NCBI GenBank assembly: GCA_018970845.1
Contig: JAGWVO010000001.1
Coordinates: 1-47,514, forward strand
Origin: Planctomycetota bacterium
Lineage (GTDB): Bacteria > Planctomycetota > Planctomycetia > Gemmatales > Gemmataceae
Direction of reading: 5' to 3'
DNA: 47,514 nucleotides
Below the pieces are notes generated by a model. That model saw only the letters and a list, made by a program, of their open reading frames with translations, was not told where the DNA came from and searched no databases. A program made the translations under genes and the position numbers. Of this stretch, positions 1 to 9,680 are shown piece by piece. The stretch's first letter is position 1; each line of letters begins with the position of its first letter.

Positions 1-77
1 ACCCTGTACTCGGAGCCAAGAAAGCAAAACTCAAAGTTTTGAATGGCACTTCAAAAATTAAATAAGGTTTTGGTTAA

Positions 78-1634
78 TTATTGTGGGCTTATATTTGTTA
101 ATCGACTTCCCGGAAACATCAGGAGAGGAATGGCCACGCAGGCGCCCAAAACTCCCGTGAGCAGGGCCAACAGGCGCAACCCCGATTGCAAGCCCATCGT
201 GGCGCATTCCAGTTCCACGATCGCCCCAAGTGTTCCAGCTGATAAAACAGCGGTTTGTTTTTCATCCAGGCCAAGCCGTGAAAACCGGTCCATCCCGCGG
301 GCAAGCGTCTCCGCCACGACAGGCCTCTCCGGTCGCACCAGTTCCCGCTGGGTCTCATACGCGGCTACCCTTCCCTCGGAGACGGCCGTGCCCATCAGCG
401 ACGGCACCAATATCAGCGGTGTCGCCAACACCACGATGGCGAACGCCGCCGCGGACGGCATGTCGGCCTTGTCGAGAGTTTCCACCTCGTCGATGAGGAA
501 GGAGGCGGGAATGGTGCCGACGCAGGCCCCCCAAACGGCGATGATGTTGGCGAGCGCATGATTGGATGTCGCCAGTCCGGTGGTGGAAAGCCACAGCACG
601 CAGGCCGAGGCTCCCAAGACACCGGCGAGCAGGCTCAGGTGGCGCCAGTCCCGGTTCGGGATGCACGCGCAAGCCACGAACGACGCCGCCATCGAGATCG
701 TGGCGGGCAGGAAAAGGGAACCGGCCTCAACCGCCGGCATGCCCCTGCCCTCGGTGAGGAAGCTGGAAAGCACTCCCAGGATGGCCGCCAGGTGCAACAG
801 CAGCAGCATCCTGCCGCCCATGGAGCACAGGTAGCTTCGCGACCGGAGCAACCGCGCGAATTGGTCTCCCCGGGAGTAGCTGAACATCATCCGGCCGGCA
901 AGGCACGCGAACAGTAGCGCGTTGAAGGCCAGAAGGCCCATGTATAGGTTCGAGGTGAATCCTCCCTCCTTTTCCCGCCATCCGAGCACGAACAGGAGGC
1001 TGATGAGCCAGGAAACGAGAAGCATGATGAGAAGCCCGTCGGGTTTCGGACCCTTGTTGGCATGGGGAGACGGCGAATCCGCCGGCACTAGCAGCAGGAT
1101 GAGTCCCGCGCCCCCGATTCCCGCCGGCACGCTCAACCAGTAGACCCAGTTCCACCCGAGCGCCTCGTTCACCATCGCGGCCACCATGGGAGAGGTTCCG
1201 CGGGTCGAGTAGGCGAGCAGTCCGTAGCACAGCACGGCGATGAACACCATCCGGTCGAACCGGGAATACAGGAATGACCGAAGCAGCACGATGGCCATCC
1301 CCTTGCCCAGGCCCTCGACGAATCGGGCCAGCATGAGCCCGCGAAATCCCTCGGCGCATCCGCACATGAGGTTGCCCAGCGCGAAGACCAGCATGCCGGC
1401 GACGAGGATGTTGCGGGGCCCGAATTTCCTTGAAAGGGCCAAGCCGGCGAACACGCCGAAAAGCATCGACAGGCCCCACGATGCCGAGAGCCATGTGCCA
1501 TCGCCCTTGTCGTAACCCACTCCCCGCCGAATGTCCGCGTCGACGAGGTCGGTGAGCACCAGGGTCTGGTAGACCGAACCCAAAACGGGCAGGAGGGCGG
1601 CCAGAACCAGGGCGGGCTGCGCGGCACGGTTCAT
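78..1634 (-). CDS. MFS efflux permease, DHA2/EmrB-like
   Basis: This is an inner-membrane drug/proton antiporter-type permease, the pump of a tripartite efflux system. The 518-residue protein is almost entirely hydrophobic segments, fitting a 14-helix DHA2 architecture. A motif A-like loop (GLALSRKFGPRN) follows the second helix, and a Gly-rich ARFVEGLGKGM stretch resembles the family's helix 4-5 signature. Its ATG overlaps the TGA of the HlyD-family gene in an ATGA arrangement, so translation is probably coupled. It is the last gene of the operon tolC-like, hlyD-like, MFS. The substrate cannot be read from the sequence. The stop is TAA at 78-80, in an AT-rich stretch unlike the coding DNA. 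The family call is firm; the exact subfamily is inferred. Confidence 0.88.
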   Translation of the reverse strand: MNRAAQPALVLAALLPVLGSVYQTLVLTDLVDADIRRGVGYDKGDGTWLSASWGLSMLFGVFAGLALSRKFGPRNILVAGMLVFALGNLMCGCAEGFRGLMLARFVEGLGKGMAIVLLRSFLYSRFDRMVFIAVLCYGLLAYSTRGTSPMVAAMVNEALGWNWVYWLSVPAGIGGAGLILLLVPADSPSPHANKGPKPDGLLIMLLVSWLISLLFVLGWREKEGGFTSNLYMGLLAFNALLFACLAGRMMFSYSRGDQFARLLRSRSYLCSMGGRMLLLLHLAAILGVLSSFLTEGRGMPAVEAGSLFLPATISMAASFVACACIPNRDWRHLSLLAGVLGASACVLWLSTTGLATSNHALANIIAVWGACVGTIPASFLIDEVETLDKADMPSAAAFAIVVLATPLILVPSLMGTAVSEGRVAAYETQRELVRPERPVVAETLARGMDRFSRLGLDEKQTAVLSAGTLGAIVELECATMGLQSGLRLLALLTGVLGACVAIPLLMFPGSRLTNISPQ

Positions 1635-2986
1635 GGCGCGGCGTTCCCGCGGGGTTCATCGAACCGGCTGTCGAGCCTGCGGGCTTGTTCCAGGGCCTTC
1701 GAAGCCCAGGCGGCATCGCCCGGCCCGTGGCGGATTGTCACGCGGACGGAATAGCCAGCGCGCAGTTCGGACAGGTCCTGTCCCGGCTCGAAAACCAGCC
1801 TCACCGGAACCCTCTGCACCACCTTGGAGAATTCGCCGGACACCACATTGCGGGGCAGCAATGAGAATTCCGCGCCGGTGGAGCGGTTGATCCACAGGAC
1901 GCGGGCCGGAAGTTCCCTGCCGAGCGCGTCGACGCGCACGGTGGCCGGGTTTCCGGGCGCCACGCCCGCCAGGCGCGTTTCCTCGAGGTTGGCCGTGACA
2001 TACATCCAATCCGGATCGTACATGGTGATCACGGGGACGCCGGCCGTGGCGTGGTCGCCCGTCGACTTGGCCCTCCTCACCACAATGCCGGAAACGGGCG
2101 CCAGCACCTTGGTGTTCTCGAGGTTGCGGCGGGCGAGGTTCAACAGCGCCTTGGCCTCGTCGACGGCGTCGCCCGCGATGCGGAGCGCCTGCTGGGCCTC
2201 CAGGATGCCGCGGTTGCGGTTTTCGGCGATATCAACGCCCAGTCGGGCCTTGGCTGTGGCCACGCGCGCGATTTCGAGGTCGTGCGCCGCAACCTCCACT
2301 TGGGACCTGGCCGCGGCGGCCTTTTGCCGCTTGGCTTCCGCGAGGCGGAGTTCGGCCTTGGTGGAATCGTTGGTCCGCGCGGTCTCCTGCGTGCGCCTCA
2401 GCGTCGTTGCGTTTTCCTTGAGGAGCGTCGTGAACCTTTCATGTTCCTGCCTGGCCAGCACCTGATTCGCCTCGGCGACGCCCACGAGAGCGTCCGACTC
2501 GCTCAAGGTTCCCGCGACCTCGTCGGCCGTCAGCTTCAGCACCTTTTCCATCCTGGCCTCGGAGATGCGGGCCATCTCGAGGGACCGGTTCGCCTCGGAA
2601 ACGCCCAAAGGCACATCCACCCGGAGCTTTTCAAGGGCGATCTCCTGCCGGCGCCTCTCATCCTCGGTGACGCGCGCCTTGGCCTCCGCCAGGGCCAACT
2701 GGTCTCGGTAGTGGTCCTCATCGATTTCAAATAAAACCTGTCCCTTTTTGGCAACCGTTCCCTCGTCGGTTTCAACCCGGGTGATCCGGCCCGAGACGCC
2801 GTCAGGGCCCACATGAACCATGCGCGCCTCGATGAAGGCGTCGTCGGTGATGGAATGGCCGGCGCGAAACTCAACCAGGCGCACCGCCATGGGCGCCATG
2901 GCCCCGGCGGTTGCCAGGAGCAGGATGATTCCAAGGACCTTGGCCACGGGAAATTTCCCGGCGCTCTTTGTTTCTTGCGGGTTCAT
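1631..2986 (-). CDS. HlyD/EmrA-family periplasmic adaptor
   Basis: This membrane-fusion protein links the MFS permease to the outer-membrane channel. It is 451 residues long. One transmembrane anchor lies at about residues 15-35. It is followed by a lipoyl-like half motif (RITRVETDEGTVAKKGQVLFEID) and a very long charged, Ala/Glu/Arg-rich coiled-coil hairpin at about 90-275. The second lipoyl half follows (VLAPVSGIVVRRAKSTGDHA), then a beta-barrel domain. This is the EmrA/HlyD order. Start and stop each overlap the neighbouring genes by four bases (ATGA), which supports a single transcript and coupled translation. The hairpin is long, which may reflect the periplasmic gap to be bridged; that is inference. 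Confidence 0.92.
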   Translation of the reverse strand: MNPQETKSAGKFPVAKVLGIILLLATAGAMAPMAVRLVEFRAGHSITDDAFIEARMVHVGPDGVSGRITRVETDEGTVAKKGQVLFEIDEDHYRDQLALAEAKARVTEDERRRQEIALEKLRVDVPLGVSEANRSLEMARISEARMEKVLKLTADEVAGTLSESDALVGVAEANQVLARQEHERFTTLLKENATTLRRTQETARTNDSTKAELRLAEAKRQKAAAARSQVEVAAHDLEIARVATAKARLGVDIAENRNRGILEAQQALRIAGDAVDEAKALLNLARRNLENTKVLAPVSGIVVRRAKSTGDHATAGVPVITMYDPDWMYVTANLEETRLAGVAPGNPATVRVDALGRELPARVLWINRSTGAEFSLLPRNVVSGEFSKVVQRVPVRLVFEPGQDLSELRAGYSVRVTIRHGPGDAAWASKALEQARRLDSRFDEPRGNAAP

Positions 2987-4566
2987 GGCGATTTCTCCGC
3001 GGGCTGGGCGGATGCGGATCCGGTTTCGTTTCCTTGCCAGTGGCTGGTGCCCATCGCATAGTCGAGCTTGGCCATGCAGGCGAGGTAATCGAAGATGGCG
3101 GCCTGGTATTCCTGGCTCGCGCGGGTCATCGCCGTTTCCGCCTCGATCAACTCCGTGGTGGTCGCGTCGCCGGCGCGTGAGCGGGCCTTGACGATCCTGA
3201 AGGTTTCCCGCGTCTGTTCCACCGGGGCCTTGCCGCGCTCGATGGCCCTGCGCGCCGCCACCAGCAACCGGTACGCCTCGTTCACCTGGAAGGCGATGCT
3301 GTCGGAAAGCGCCTCCGCCTGGGCCAAGGCGCCGCGGAGCTTGGAATCAGCCATGCGCAACTCGGCGATTTTTCGCCCGCCCTCGAAAAGGCCCCATTCG
3401 AGCTTGATCGAACCGATGGGGATGTCGACATAGCCGCCCGGCTTGGCTTGGTGGTAGTCGAGGTAAAACCCGTCCGCGACGACCCGCGGCGCGAAATCGG
3501 CCCGGGCGATTCCCTTGCCTTCTCGGGCCGAGTCGATGGTTCGGCGGGCCACGGCGAATTCCTGCCGGGAAACAACCGCCAGTTCGAGGCAGCCGGCCAA
3601 CGATTCATTGAAACCCGGCAATTCGGGCAGCGGCTCGACCGCCGTGGAATCGCTCACCCTCAATCCGATCGCCAGGTTGAGCGCCGCCCGGGAGATCTGT
3701 TCGGACGCTTGCGCCGAATCGAGCAGCTTGCGCGCGGCGGCCACCTGCACGCGAGACCGCAGGACATTCTCGCGCTCGAGCGCCCCTTGGGCCTCGAGCT
3801 TCGTGGCCAATGTCTCCTCCTCCTCGCAGCGCCTGACGGATTCCTCGGCGACCCGTCCCAGCGCCTGCGCCCTCAGCACCTGGTAGTAGGCCATGGCGAC
3901 CTCATGGGCCACGGTTTGCCTGGCCCGCTCCGCCTGCATGCGCGCCACATCGGCGGCGATTTCAGCCTGACGGTAACGGCCGAGGCGCTTGCCAAAGTCG
4001 GTCACCAGCCACTGCACCCTGAACTCGGCAAGCTCGTAGCCGGTGTTGAAGTTGAAGCCGATCGGAATGACTCCGCCCGGCGGCAGGAAATTGAAGTTGC
4101 CTCCCCCGGGAACCGGGACTCCGATGCCGCCGACATCGACGGCATAGGAACCCACGGTGTAGCCCGCTGAAACGATCGGCAGGAACGGCGCCAGGGCGAT
4201 GTTTTCCCCTTGCCTGGCTTGTTCGATCGACTCGAGGTGGGCCTTCAGGCGCGGTTGCCGTTGCAGCGCCTCGGCGATGGCTGTTTCCAGGGTGAGGTGG
4301 TTGACGGCGTTGGGTGGCTCCCGAAGTTCGGTGGCCGTCTCCGGAGTGGGGGGCAGAAGCAGGGCAGGATCGGTTTGCGCCACGGAGGGTTCCGACCGGC
4401 TGATCTCCGCCACCATCCTCTCGGCTAGTCCGGCCTCGATTGCCAGGCTCCGCTTGGATCCCACGCAGCCCGGCGTGGCCGCGAACAATGCCAATAGGCC
4501 CAGGCAAGCTGGATGGAACCGCGCATGGTTCGCGGTCAGGCGAGATGGCCCGGCATCCATGCTCAC
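2983..4566 (-). CDS. TolC-family outer-membrane efflux lipoprotein
   Basis: This is an outer-membrane channel of the TolC/OprM type, 527 residues long. The N-terminus is hydrophobic and ends in a lipobox-like stretch (FAATPGC, Cys about 34), so it is probably a lipoprotein as in OprM. Two long helical repeats follow, typical of outer-membrane efflux domains; one contains LETAIAEALQRQPRLKAHLESIEQ. I take the GTG at 4566 as start because a GGGGAGG ribosome site lies ten bases upstream; an ATG two codons later is possible. It is the first gene of the efflux operon, so the channel is made before the adaptor and pump. The lipoprotein assignment is inferred from the sequence pattern only. Confidence 0.88.
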   Translation of the reverse strand: MSMDAGPSRLTANHARFHPACLGLLALFAATPGCVGSKRSLAIEAGLAERMVAEISRSEPSVAQTDPALLLPPTPETATELREPPNAVNHLTLETAIAEALQRQPRLKAHLESIEQARQGENIALAPFLPIVSAGYTVGSYAVDVGGIGVPVPGGGNFNFLPPGGVIPIGFNFNTGYELAEFRVQWLVTDFGKRLGRYRQAEIAADVARMQAERARQTVAHEVAMAYYQVLRAQALGRVAEESVRRCEEEETLATKLEAQGALERENVLRSRVQVAAARKLLDSAQASEQISRAALNLAIGLRVSDSTAVEPLPELPGFNESLAGCLELAVVSRQEFAVARRTIDSAREGKGIARADFAPRVVADGFYLDYHQAKPGGYVDIPIGSIKLEWGLFEGGRKIAELRMADSKLRGALAQAEALSDSIAFQVNEAYRLLVAARRAIERGKAPVEQTRETFRIVKARSRAGDATTTELIEAETAMTRASQEYQAAIFDYLACMAKLDYAMGTSHWQGNETGSASAQPAEKSP

Positions 4567-4768
4567 GATCGAAAGGCCTCCCCACCTCTCTCATCGGCTC
4601 GAGGCGGGTTGCATATCCAGCAGAATCGGAATAAACGGCCCACCTTTGCATTTGGGAGCCGCGATTTCATGAATCCTGGCCCGCCATCCTCAACCGGCCA
4701 TGGAAATTCTCATGCCGGGGTGCCTGAATGGCGGAAAATCTCTCGTGGTCGGGGGTATTCCGATCAAC

Positions 4769-4797
4769 TCGTCACACGGCATTGCAAGGTTTATGAT
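4769..4797 (+). promoter_or_regulatory. Candidate sigma-70 type promoter for the DUF1501 gene
   Basis: TCGTCA at 4769-4774 and TATGAT at 4792-4797 are separated by 17 bases and end 37 bases before the ATG at 4835. The -10 is good and the -35 matches four of six consensus positions. It lies in the 268-base divergent region between the efflux operon and the DUF1501 gene. Planctomycete promoter consensus is poorly known, so this is a suggestion only. Confidence 0.3.
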
Positions 4798-4834
4798 GCT
4801 GGCATTCGAGCAAATCCGTCGGATGGATTGAAGC

Positions 4835-6118
4835 ATGAGCCATGACTTTCGTTTTCTTCACGAACCCGGCCGGCGCCGATTCATGGCGGCCGCGGCCTCA
4901 TCGTTTTTGGGCGTTGGCTTGCTGCCCGAATGGCTCAAGCTGGAAGCCCGCCCGGCGGATTCCCAAGGAAAGCCCGTCAGGAACGTCATCTACCTCTACA
5001 TGGATGGCGGGATGAGCCATGTGGACACCTGGGATCCCAAGGAGGGTGATGTCGCGGGGCCGACCCGGACCATTGCCACCAGCGTCACGGGGATCAGGCT
5101 TGGTGAGTACCTGCACCGGACCGCCAAGCTGATGAACCATGGCACCATCGTTCGCTCGCTGACTTCCACGCAGGGCGCCCATGAGCAGGGCAACTATTAC
5201 ATGCACACCAGCTACCAGATGAGGGGAACGATCAATCACCCTTCTCTTGGCGCCTGGCTGAATCATTTCCAGGGGCCGGGCAATCCGTCGCTGCCGGCAT
5301 CGGTGTATATCGGCAACGCCAGCCGTCACCCCGGCGCCGGGTTCTTTCCGCCCGACCATGCTCCCCTTTTTGTCAACAATCCCGAGAACGGATTGCGCGA
5401 CATCCGCCGACGCGAGGATGTCACCCGGGAGAAGCATGCCGCCCGGCTCGCCCTGGCGGCCGGACTCGACGCCGAATTTGTCAGGGATTTCGGAACCCAG
5501 CGGCATGTCCAGGCCCATGCGAGCGCCTACGACGGCGCCTGCCGCATGATGGACTGCAAGGACATCGCGGCGTTCAACCTCACCGAGGAGAAGGATTCCA
5601 CCCGCGACTCCTACGGGCGCGATCCGTTCGGACAAGGCTGCCTGCTGGCGCGAAGGCTTGTCGAGCGCGGCGTGCGCTTCGTCGAGGTCAGCCTGCACGG
5701 GTGGGACACCCATTCCAACAATTTCACGACAACCCCGGACCTGTCCGACAAGCTCGACAGGGGATTGTCCAGCCTTGTGGCCGACCTGCGCGACCGAGGC
5801 ATGCTCGGCCAGACGCTTGTCGTGGTGACCACCGAGTTCGGCCGTTCTCCCAAGATCAACGCGGCCCTTGGCCGCGACCATTACCCCAACGCTTTTTCGG
5901 CGGCCATCTTCGGTGGCGGTGTGAAGCAGGGCTTCGTGCTTGGCTCCACCGACAAGCGGGGTGAGGCTGTCGCCAGCGACGAGGCATCCGTGCAGGACTT
6001 CAACGCGACCATCGGCCGGGCCCTCGGCCTGCCCCTCGACAAGATCGTCCATTCGCCCGAAAAGCGGCCCTTCAAGTTCGCCGACAAGGGCAAGCCTCTC
6101 ACATCCGTTTTTTCCTGA
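4835..6118 (+). CDS. DUF1501 family exported protein (Tat signal)
   Basis: DUF1501 proteins are secreted, sulfatase/alkaline-phosphatase-fold proteins, very abundant in planctomycetes and normally paired with DUF1549/DUF1553 proteins; their substrate is unproven. The 427-residue protein begins with a twin-arginine signal (RRRFM at residues 13-17, then a small hydrophobic stretch). Family landmarks include YLYMDGGMSHVDTWDP near the N-terminus, STQGAHEQGNYYMHTSYQ in the middle, and TTEFGRSPKINAALGRDHYP near the C-terminus, carrying the Asp and His residues expected for a metal site. The next gene starts 19 bases downstream, the usual two-gene arrangement. The family is certain; the biochemical role is unknown. 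Confidence 0.93.
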   Translation: MSHDFRFLHEPGRRRFMAAAASSFLGVGLLPEWLKLEARPADSQGKPVRNVIYLYMDGGMSHVDTWDPKEGDVAGPTRTIATSVTGIRLGEYLHRTAKLMNHGTIVRSLTSTQGAHEQGNYYMHTSYQMRGTINHPSLGAWLNHFQGPGNPSLPASVYIGNASRHPGAGFFPPDHAPLFVNNPENGLRDIRRREDVTREKHAARLALAAGLDAEFVRDFGTQRHVQAHASAYDGACRMMDCKDIAAFNLTEEKDSTRDSYGRDPFGQGCLLARRLVERGVRFVEVSLHGWDTHSNNFTTTPDLSDKLDRGLSSLVADLRDRGMLGQTLVVVTTEFGRSPKINAALGRDHYPNAFSAAIFGGGVKQGFVLGSTDKRGEAVASDEASVQDFNATIGRALGLPLDKIVHSPEKRPFKFADKGKPLTSVFS

Positions 6119-6137
6119 TCCACATCTGGATGCCGCC

Positions 6138-8414
6138 ATGGAACATGCCAAGATCCTTCTCGCGCTGGCGCTCGCCCCGGCATTCGCGCTCGGCCAGGCC
6201 GACCCCGCCCTGATTCGCTCAGCCGCGTCAAAAATCGACGCCCTCATGGCCGACCATTGGAAAGCCGCCGGGGTTGCTCCCGGTGCCCCCGCCGGAGACG
6301 AGGTGTTCCTCAGGCGCGTCCACCTCGACCTGGCCGGCAGGATACCCACGCCCCTCGAAACCCGGGCGTTCCTCGCTTCCGGCAATCCTTCCAAAAGGGA
6401 GGAGTTGGTGCGGCGGTTGCTTGAAGGCGAGGGCCATGCCTCCCATTTCCAGAACTTCTGGGCCGACATCCTCAGGCTCAAGAGCTATTTCGTGAACACG
6501 GCGAATGTCGTTCCCTCGGCTTATCGCCGCTTCATCAGGGAAAGCCTGCGATCCAACAAGCCCTACGACCGGTTCGCGCGCGAACTGCTTTCGGCCAAGG
6601 GTTATGCGTGGGATGACGGCGCGGTGGGCTACTACCTCCGGGATCCGGAGATGCCTCTCGAAAACATGGCGCTGACCACCCGCGTGTTCCTTGGCACCCG
6701 CATCGAATGCGCGCAGTGCCACGACCATCCGTTCGACAAGTGGAAGCAGACCGAGTTCTACCGTCTGGCGGCGTTCACTTACGGCAACCGCACCGTCAAC
6801 GAGGCGTTCGGCCACGCCCGCGACGCCATCAGGGCCCGCGAACAGTCCATCCTTGATGATTTCAAGCGCGAGAAGGCCGCGTCCTCCGATGGCGGAAAGG
6901 CCGCCGAGCAGAGGAAGAAGGAACGCCTTGAGGCGATGGAGTACCGCAAGATCGTCGGGATCATCAAGTCATGCGTCGGCCAACTGCTGAGTCCGGTCGG
7001 CCTTGAGCGGCGCGAGGCCGTTCTCAAGTTGCCGTCCGACTTCAGGCACGCCGACGGCAAGCCCGGCGATGTGATGAGGCCGGCGACGCTGTTTGGTTCC
7101 GCCGTCGAGTTGAAGCCGGGGGAGGACCCGGCTACCGCCTTCGCCAACTGGGTCGCCTCGCCGGACAACCCCGCGTTCACCAAGGTTATTGTGAATCGCC
7201 TATGGCGCAAGATGTTCGGCGCGGCCCTCACCGAACCGCTGGACGACCTGCGGCCGGGCAGCAAGTCGGCGATCCCGGCCCTTGAGGATCACCTTGTCGG
7301 CCTGATGGTGGCGCTGCGGTACGACACACGCGCCTTCCTTGCCGTGATCGCCGGCACGCGGGCCTACCAGGCTGAAACCATCGCCGCGGAATTCAGCCCG
7401 GACCAGCCGAGGCATTTCCAGGGGCCATTCCTCCGCCGCATGACAGCCGAGCAGGCCTGGGACTCGCTGGTCGCCCTGGCCAACCATGAACCCGACGAAC
7501 CCGACAGGGAGCGCGAGCGCGCGGATGACCGGCGCGTCGCGGTCTCGCGGATGGTCAGCGACGCCTACCTGGCTTTCGATGGCACCCGCCTGCTTGGGAT
7601 GGCCTACGCCCGGCTTGCCGCCGAGAAGGAGTGGGAAAAGCGGGACGGCGAGGTGAAAAGGCAACTGATTACGGCGCGCCGCGATGGAGACAAGCAGGCC
7701 GAACTGACACTCAGGAAAAAGGAAAACGAACTCAGGCGGGAAAGAGGCGAGGCGATGGTGCGCGACTTCCTGATGCCGGTCTTGGCCAACCTGGCCAAGG
7801 CCAAGGGTGGTCCCGATGCCCGGCCCGTGGTGGACGAGTTGTACAGGATGAATCCCAACCCCACGGTGCTGGCCGTTGAAACCTGGAGGCGGATGTACCT
7901 TCCCGGATACGGCCCCGCTCCCAAGTCAGCCCAGGGGATTGTCGAGGACGCCAAGGCTCTCGCGGCCCGCCAACGCGCCTTGGCCGCCGCCCTTGGAACG
8001 CCGCCCGCCCAAGCGGAGGCTTTCGTGGAATATGGCGCCAAGGCATCGGCCATGTGGAAGCGCGCCTCGGAACTGGAAAGCCCCGCCCCCCGCGGGCACT
8101 TCTTGAGGACCATGGGCCAAAGCGACAGGGATTTCGTTGAAAATGCCAACCTGTCCCCCTCGATTCCCCAGGCCTTGGCCTTCATGAACGGCGAACTGGT
8201 TTCCAAAACAGGATTGCTTTCACCCCATTCGCCCCTGATGCGATCCATCACGCCCGATGCCGATCCGGCGGAGGCGGTATACCTTTCGGTGATGTCCAGG
8301 CGTCCGACGCCGCTTGAGCGCGAGGCTTGGAAGGCCGCCTCGGCCGGCGGCGCCGACATCGGTGACCTTGTCCACGCGCTGTTGAACACGAAGCAGTTCC
8401 TGTTCATCCGGTAG
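6138..8414 (+). CDS. DUF1549/DUF1553 domain protein
   Basis: This is the standard partner of DUF1501 proteins in planctomycetes, thought to act outside the cytoplasm on polysaccharide or other polymer substrates, though no activity is established. I place the start at 6138, just after the DUF1501 stop and giving a clean signal peptide (MEHAKILLALALAPAFALGQ); the product is 758 residues. The DUF1549 part spans about residues 30-215 and includes VFLRRVHLDLAGRIPTP and a CAQCHDHPFDKW motif (Cys191, Cys194, His195) that looks like a c-type haem site. The DUF1553 part lies in the C-terminal half and contains NRLWRKMFG. A Lys/Glu-rich stretch separates the two. It ends 27 bases before tspO. Confidence 0.9.
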   Translation: MEHAKILLALALAPAFALGQADPALIRSAASKIDALMADHWKAAGVAPGAPAGDEVFLRRVHLDLAGRIPTPLETRAFLASGNPSKREELVRRLLEGEGHASHFQNFWADILRLKSYFVNTANVVPSAYRRFIRESLRSNKPYDRFARELLSAKGYAWDDGAVGYYLRDPEMPLENMALTTRVFLGTRIECAQCHDHPFDKWKQTEFYRLAAFTYGNRTVNEAFGHARDAIRAREQSILDDFKREKAASSDGGKAAEQRKKERLEAMEYRKIVGIIKSCVGQLLSPVGLERREAVLKLPSDFRHADGKPGDVMRPATLFGSAVELKPGEDPATAFANWVASPDNPAFTKVIVNRLWRKMFGAALTEPLDDLRPGSKSAIPALEDHLVGLMVALRYDTRAFLAVIAGTRAYQAETIAAEFSPDQPRHFQGPFLRRMTAEQAWDSLVALANHEPDEPDRERERADDRRVAVSRMVSDAYLAFDGTRLLGMAYARLAAEKEWEKRDGEVKRQLITARRDGDKQAELTLRKKENELRRERGEAMVRDFLMPVLANLAKAKGGPDARPVVDELYRMNPNPTVLAVETWRRMYLPGYGPAPKSAQGIVEDAKALAARQRALAAALGTPPAQAEAFVEYGAKASAMWKRASELESPAPRGHFLRTMGQSDRDFVENANLSPSIPQALAFMNGELVSKTGLLSPHSPLMRSITPDADPAEAVYLSVMSRRPTPLEREAWKAASAGGADIGDLVHALLNTKQFLFIR

Positions 8415-8441
8415 GATGGAATCACAAGGCATCGCTTCCGC

Positions 8442-8861
8442 ATGAAGCATGGAGTTCGCGTGGACTGGCTCACCTGGTACAACGCGCTTGAGAAGCCGGC
8501 ATGGACGCCCGCTCCGCGGACCATTGGCGCCATTTGGCAAATACTTTATCCGGTGATTCTCGTCTCCTTTGGTTTCGTGTTCTACCGGGCCTGGTCGGGA
8601 TCGATCTCCTGGTGGATCGCCCTGCCTTTCGCGATCAACCTCGCGGCCAACATCGCCTTCACTCCCATCCAGTTCGGCCTTCGCAACATGCCGCTGGCCG
8701 CCGCCGACATCATCGTGGTCTGGGCCACGATCATCTGGATGGTCATCGCCATCTGGCCGTCACACCGCTGGGTGGCCTTGGCCCAGGGGCCTTACCTCGC
8801 GTGGGTTTCCATCGCGACGGTGCTGCAGCTTTCCATCACTTGGATGAACCGGGGAAGGTGA
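8442..8861 (+). CDS. tspO: TspO/MBR family membrane protein
   Basis: A 139-residue protein with five hydrophobic segments, the size and topology of the tryptophan-rich sensory protein/translocator protein family. Family signatures are clear: WYNALEKPAWTPAP near the N-terminus and PYLAWVSIATVLQLSITWMN at the C-terminus, with several conserved Trp residues. Known members bind porphyrins and sterols in the membrane and are linked to stress or tetrapyrrole handling. The start could be a little downstream. It lies 27 bases after the DUF1553 gene and three bases before the SDR gene, which suggests one transcript. What it does beside DUF1501/1549 genes is not evident. Confidence 0.9.
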   Translation: MKHGVRVDWLTWYNALEKPAWTPAPRTIGAIWQILYPVILVSFGFVFYRAWSGSISWWIALPFAINLAANIAFTPIQFGLRNMPLAAADIIVVWATIIWMVIAIWPSHRWVALAQGPYLAWVSIATVLQLSITWMNRGR

Positions 8862-8864
8862 TTC

Positions 8865-9668
8865 ATGGACCTGGGACTGCGTGGCCGCACGGCGATGGTC
8901 ACGGGAGGCGCCAGCGGCATCGGCCTCGCGTCGGCGCGCGCGTTCGCGATTGAGGGGGCCCATGTGGCCCTTTGGGACATTCATCCAGGCGTTGGGGAAA
9001 TCGCCAGGCAGTTGGCGGCCGAAACCGGCGCCCAAGTCCTGGGACTTGCCGTGGATGTCACCCGCGGCGATTCGGTGGAACAGGCGTTGTTGGAAACCGC
9101 CGCGAATTTGGGCCAGCCGTGTCACCTTGTCCACGCCGCCGCGACCGGATCGGGAAAATACGGCTTTCCATTCACCAACCTCACCCCGGCCGATTGGGCC
9201 CGCGTGCTCGAGGTGAATGTGATGGGAACCGCGCGCGTGGCCCATGCCGTGGTTCCCCGGCTTGCCGACGATGGAACCATGGTGTTCGTCGCTTCCGTGG
9301 CCGGTCAGATCGGCTCCCAGAGCGATCCGCCTTACAGCGCCTCCAAGGCCGCCAACATCAATTTCGCCCAATGCATGGCCAAGGACCTCGCGCCTCGGGG
9401 AATTCGTGTGAACACGGTCTGCCCGGGAATGGTGCGCACGACTCTCAACCAGGCCGTGTGGCGCGCATGGTTCGAGCAGGCGCCACCGGAACAGCGCCTT
9501 GGCTTTGACGAATGGTCGGAAAGGAAAATCCGCGCCCTGGTACCCCTGGGCCGCTGGCAACCCCCCGAGGCGATCGCCGACATGATCGTCTTCTTGTCAT
9601 CCGCGCGCGCCGCCCATGTCACCGGCCAAACCATCAATGTGGACGGCGGTTTCGTCATGCACTGGTGA
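8865..9668 (+). CDS. SDR-family NAD(P)-dependent oxidoreductase
   Basis: This is a classical short-chain dehydrogenase/reductase of 267 residues, probably cytoplasmic. The Rossmann cofactor motif TGGASGIG is at residues 13-20, the catalytic Ser is near 144 and the YxxxK pair is Tyr157/Lys161. A typical family end (VNVDGGFVMHW) closes the protein. The usual NNAG motif is replaced by HAAA, a small departure. A Shine-Dalgarno-like GGGGAAGG overlaps the end of tspO, so the two genes are likely cotranscribed. The substrate cannot be inferred. It ends 12 bases from the convergent DUF1080 gene. Confidence 0.92.
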   Translation: MDLGLRGRTAMVTGGASGIGLASARAFAIEGAHVALWDIHPGVGEIARQLAAETGAQVLGLAVDVTRGDSVEQALLETAANLGQPCHLVHAAATGSGKYGFPFTNLTPADWARVLEVNVMGTARVAHAVVPRLADDGTMVFVASVAGQIGSQSDPPYSASKAANINFAQCMAKDLAPRGIRVNTVCPGMVRTTLNQAVWRAWFEQAPPEQRLGFDEWSERKIRALVPLGRWQPPEAIADMIVFLSSARAAHVTGQTINVDGGFVMHW

Positions 9669-9680
9669 GGAAAGCCCGCC

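Noticed and set aside
1..77. Possible ends of a plus-strand gene and a small AT-rich hairpin (CAAAACT...AGTTTTG at 25-41)
   Set aside because: All three plus-strand frames stop within this short stretch and none can be told from chance; the hairpin is weak and AT-rich, and it could equally be a terminator of the efflux operon.
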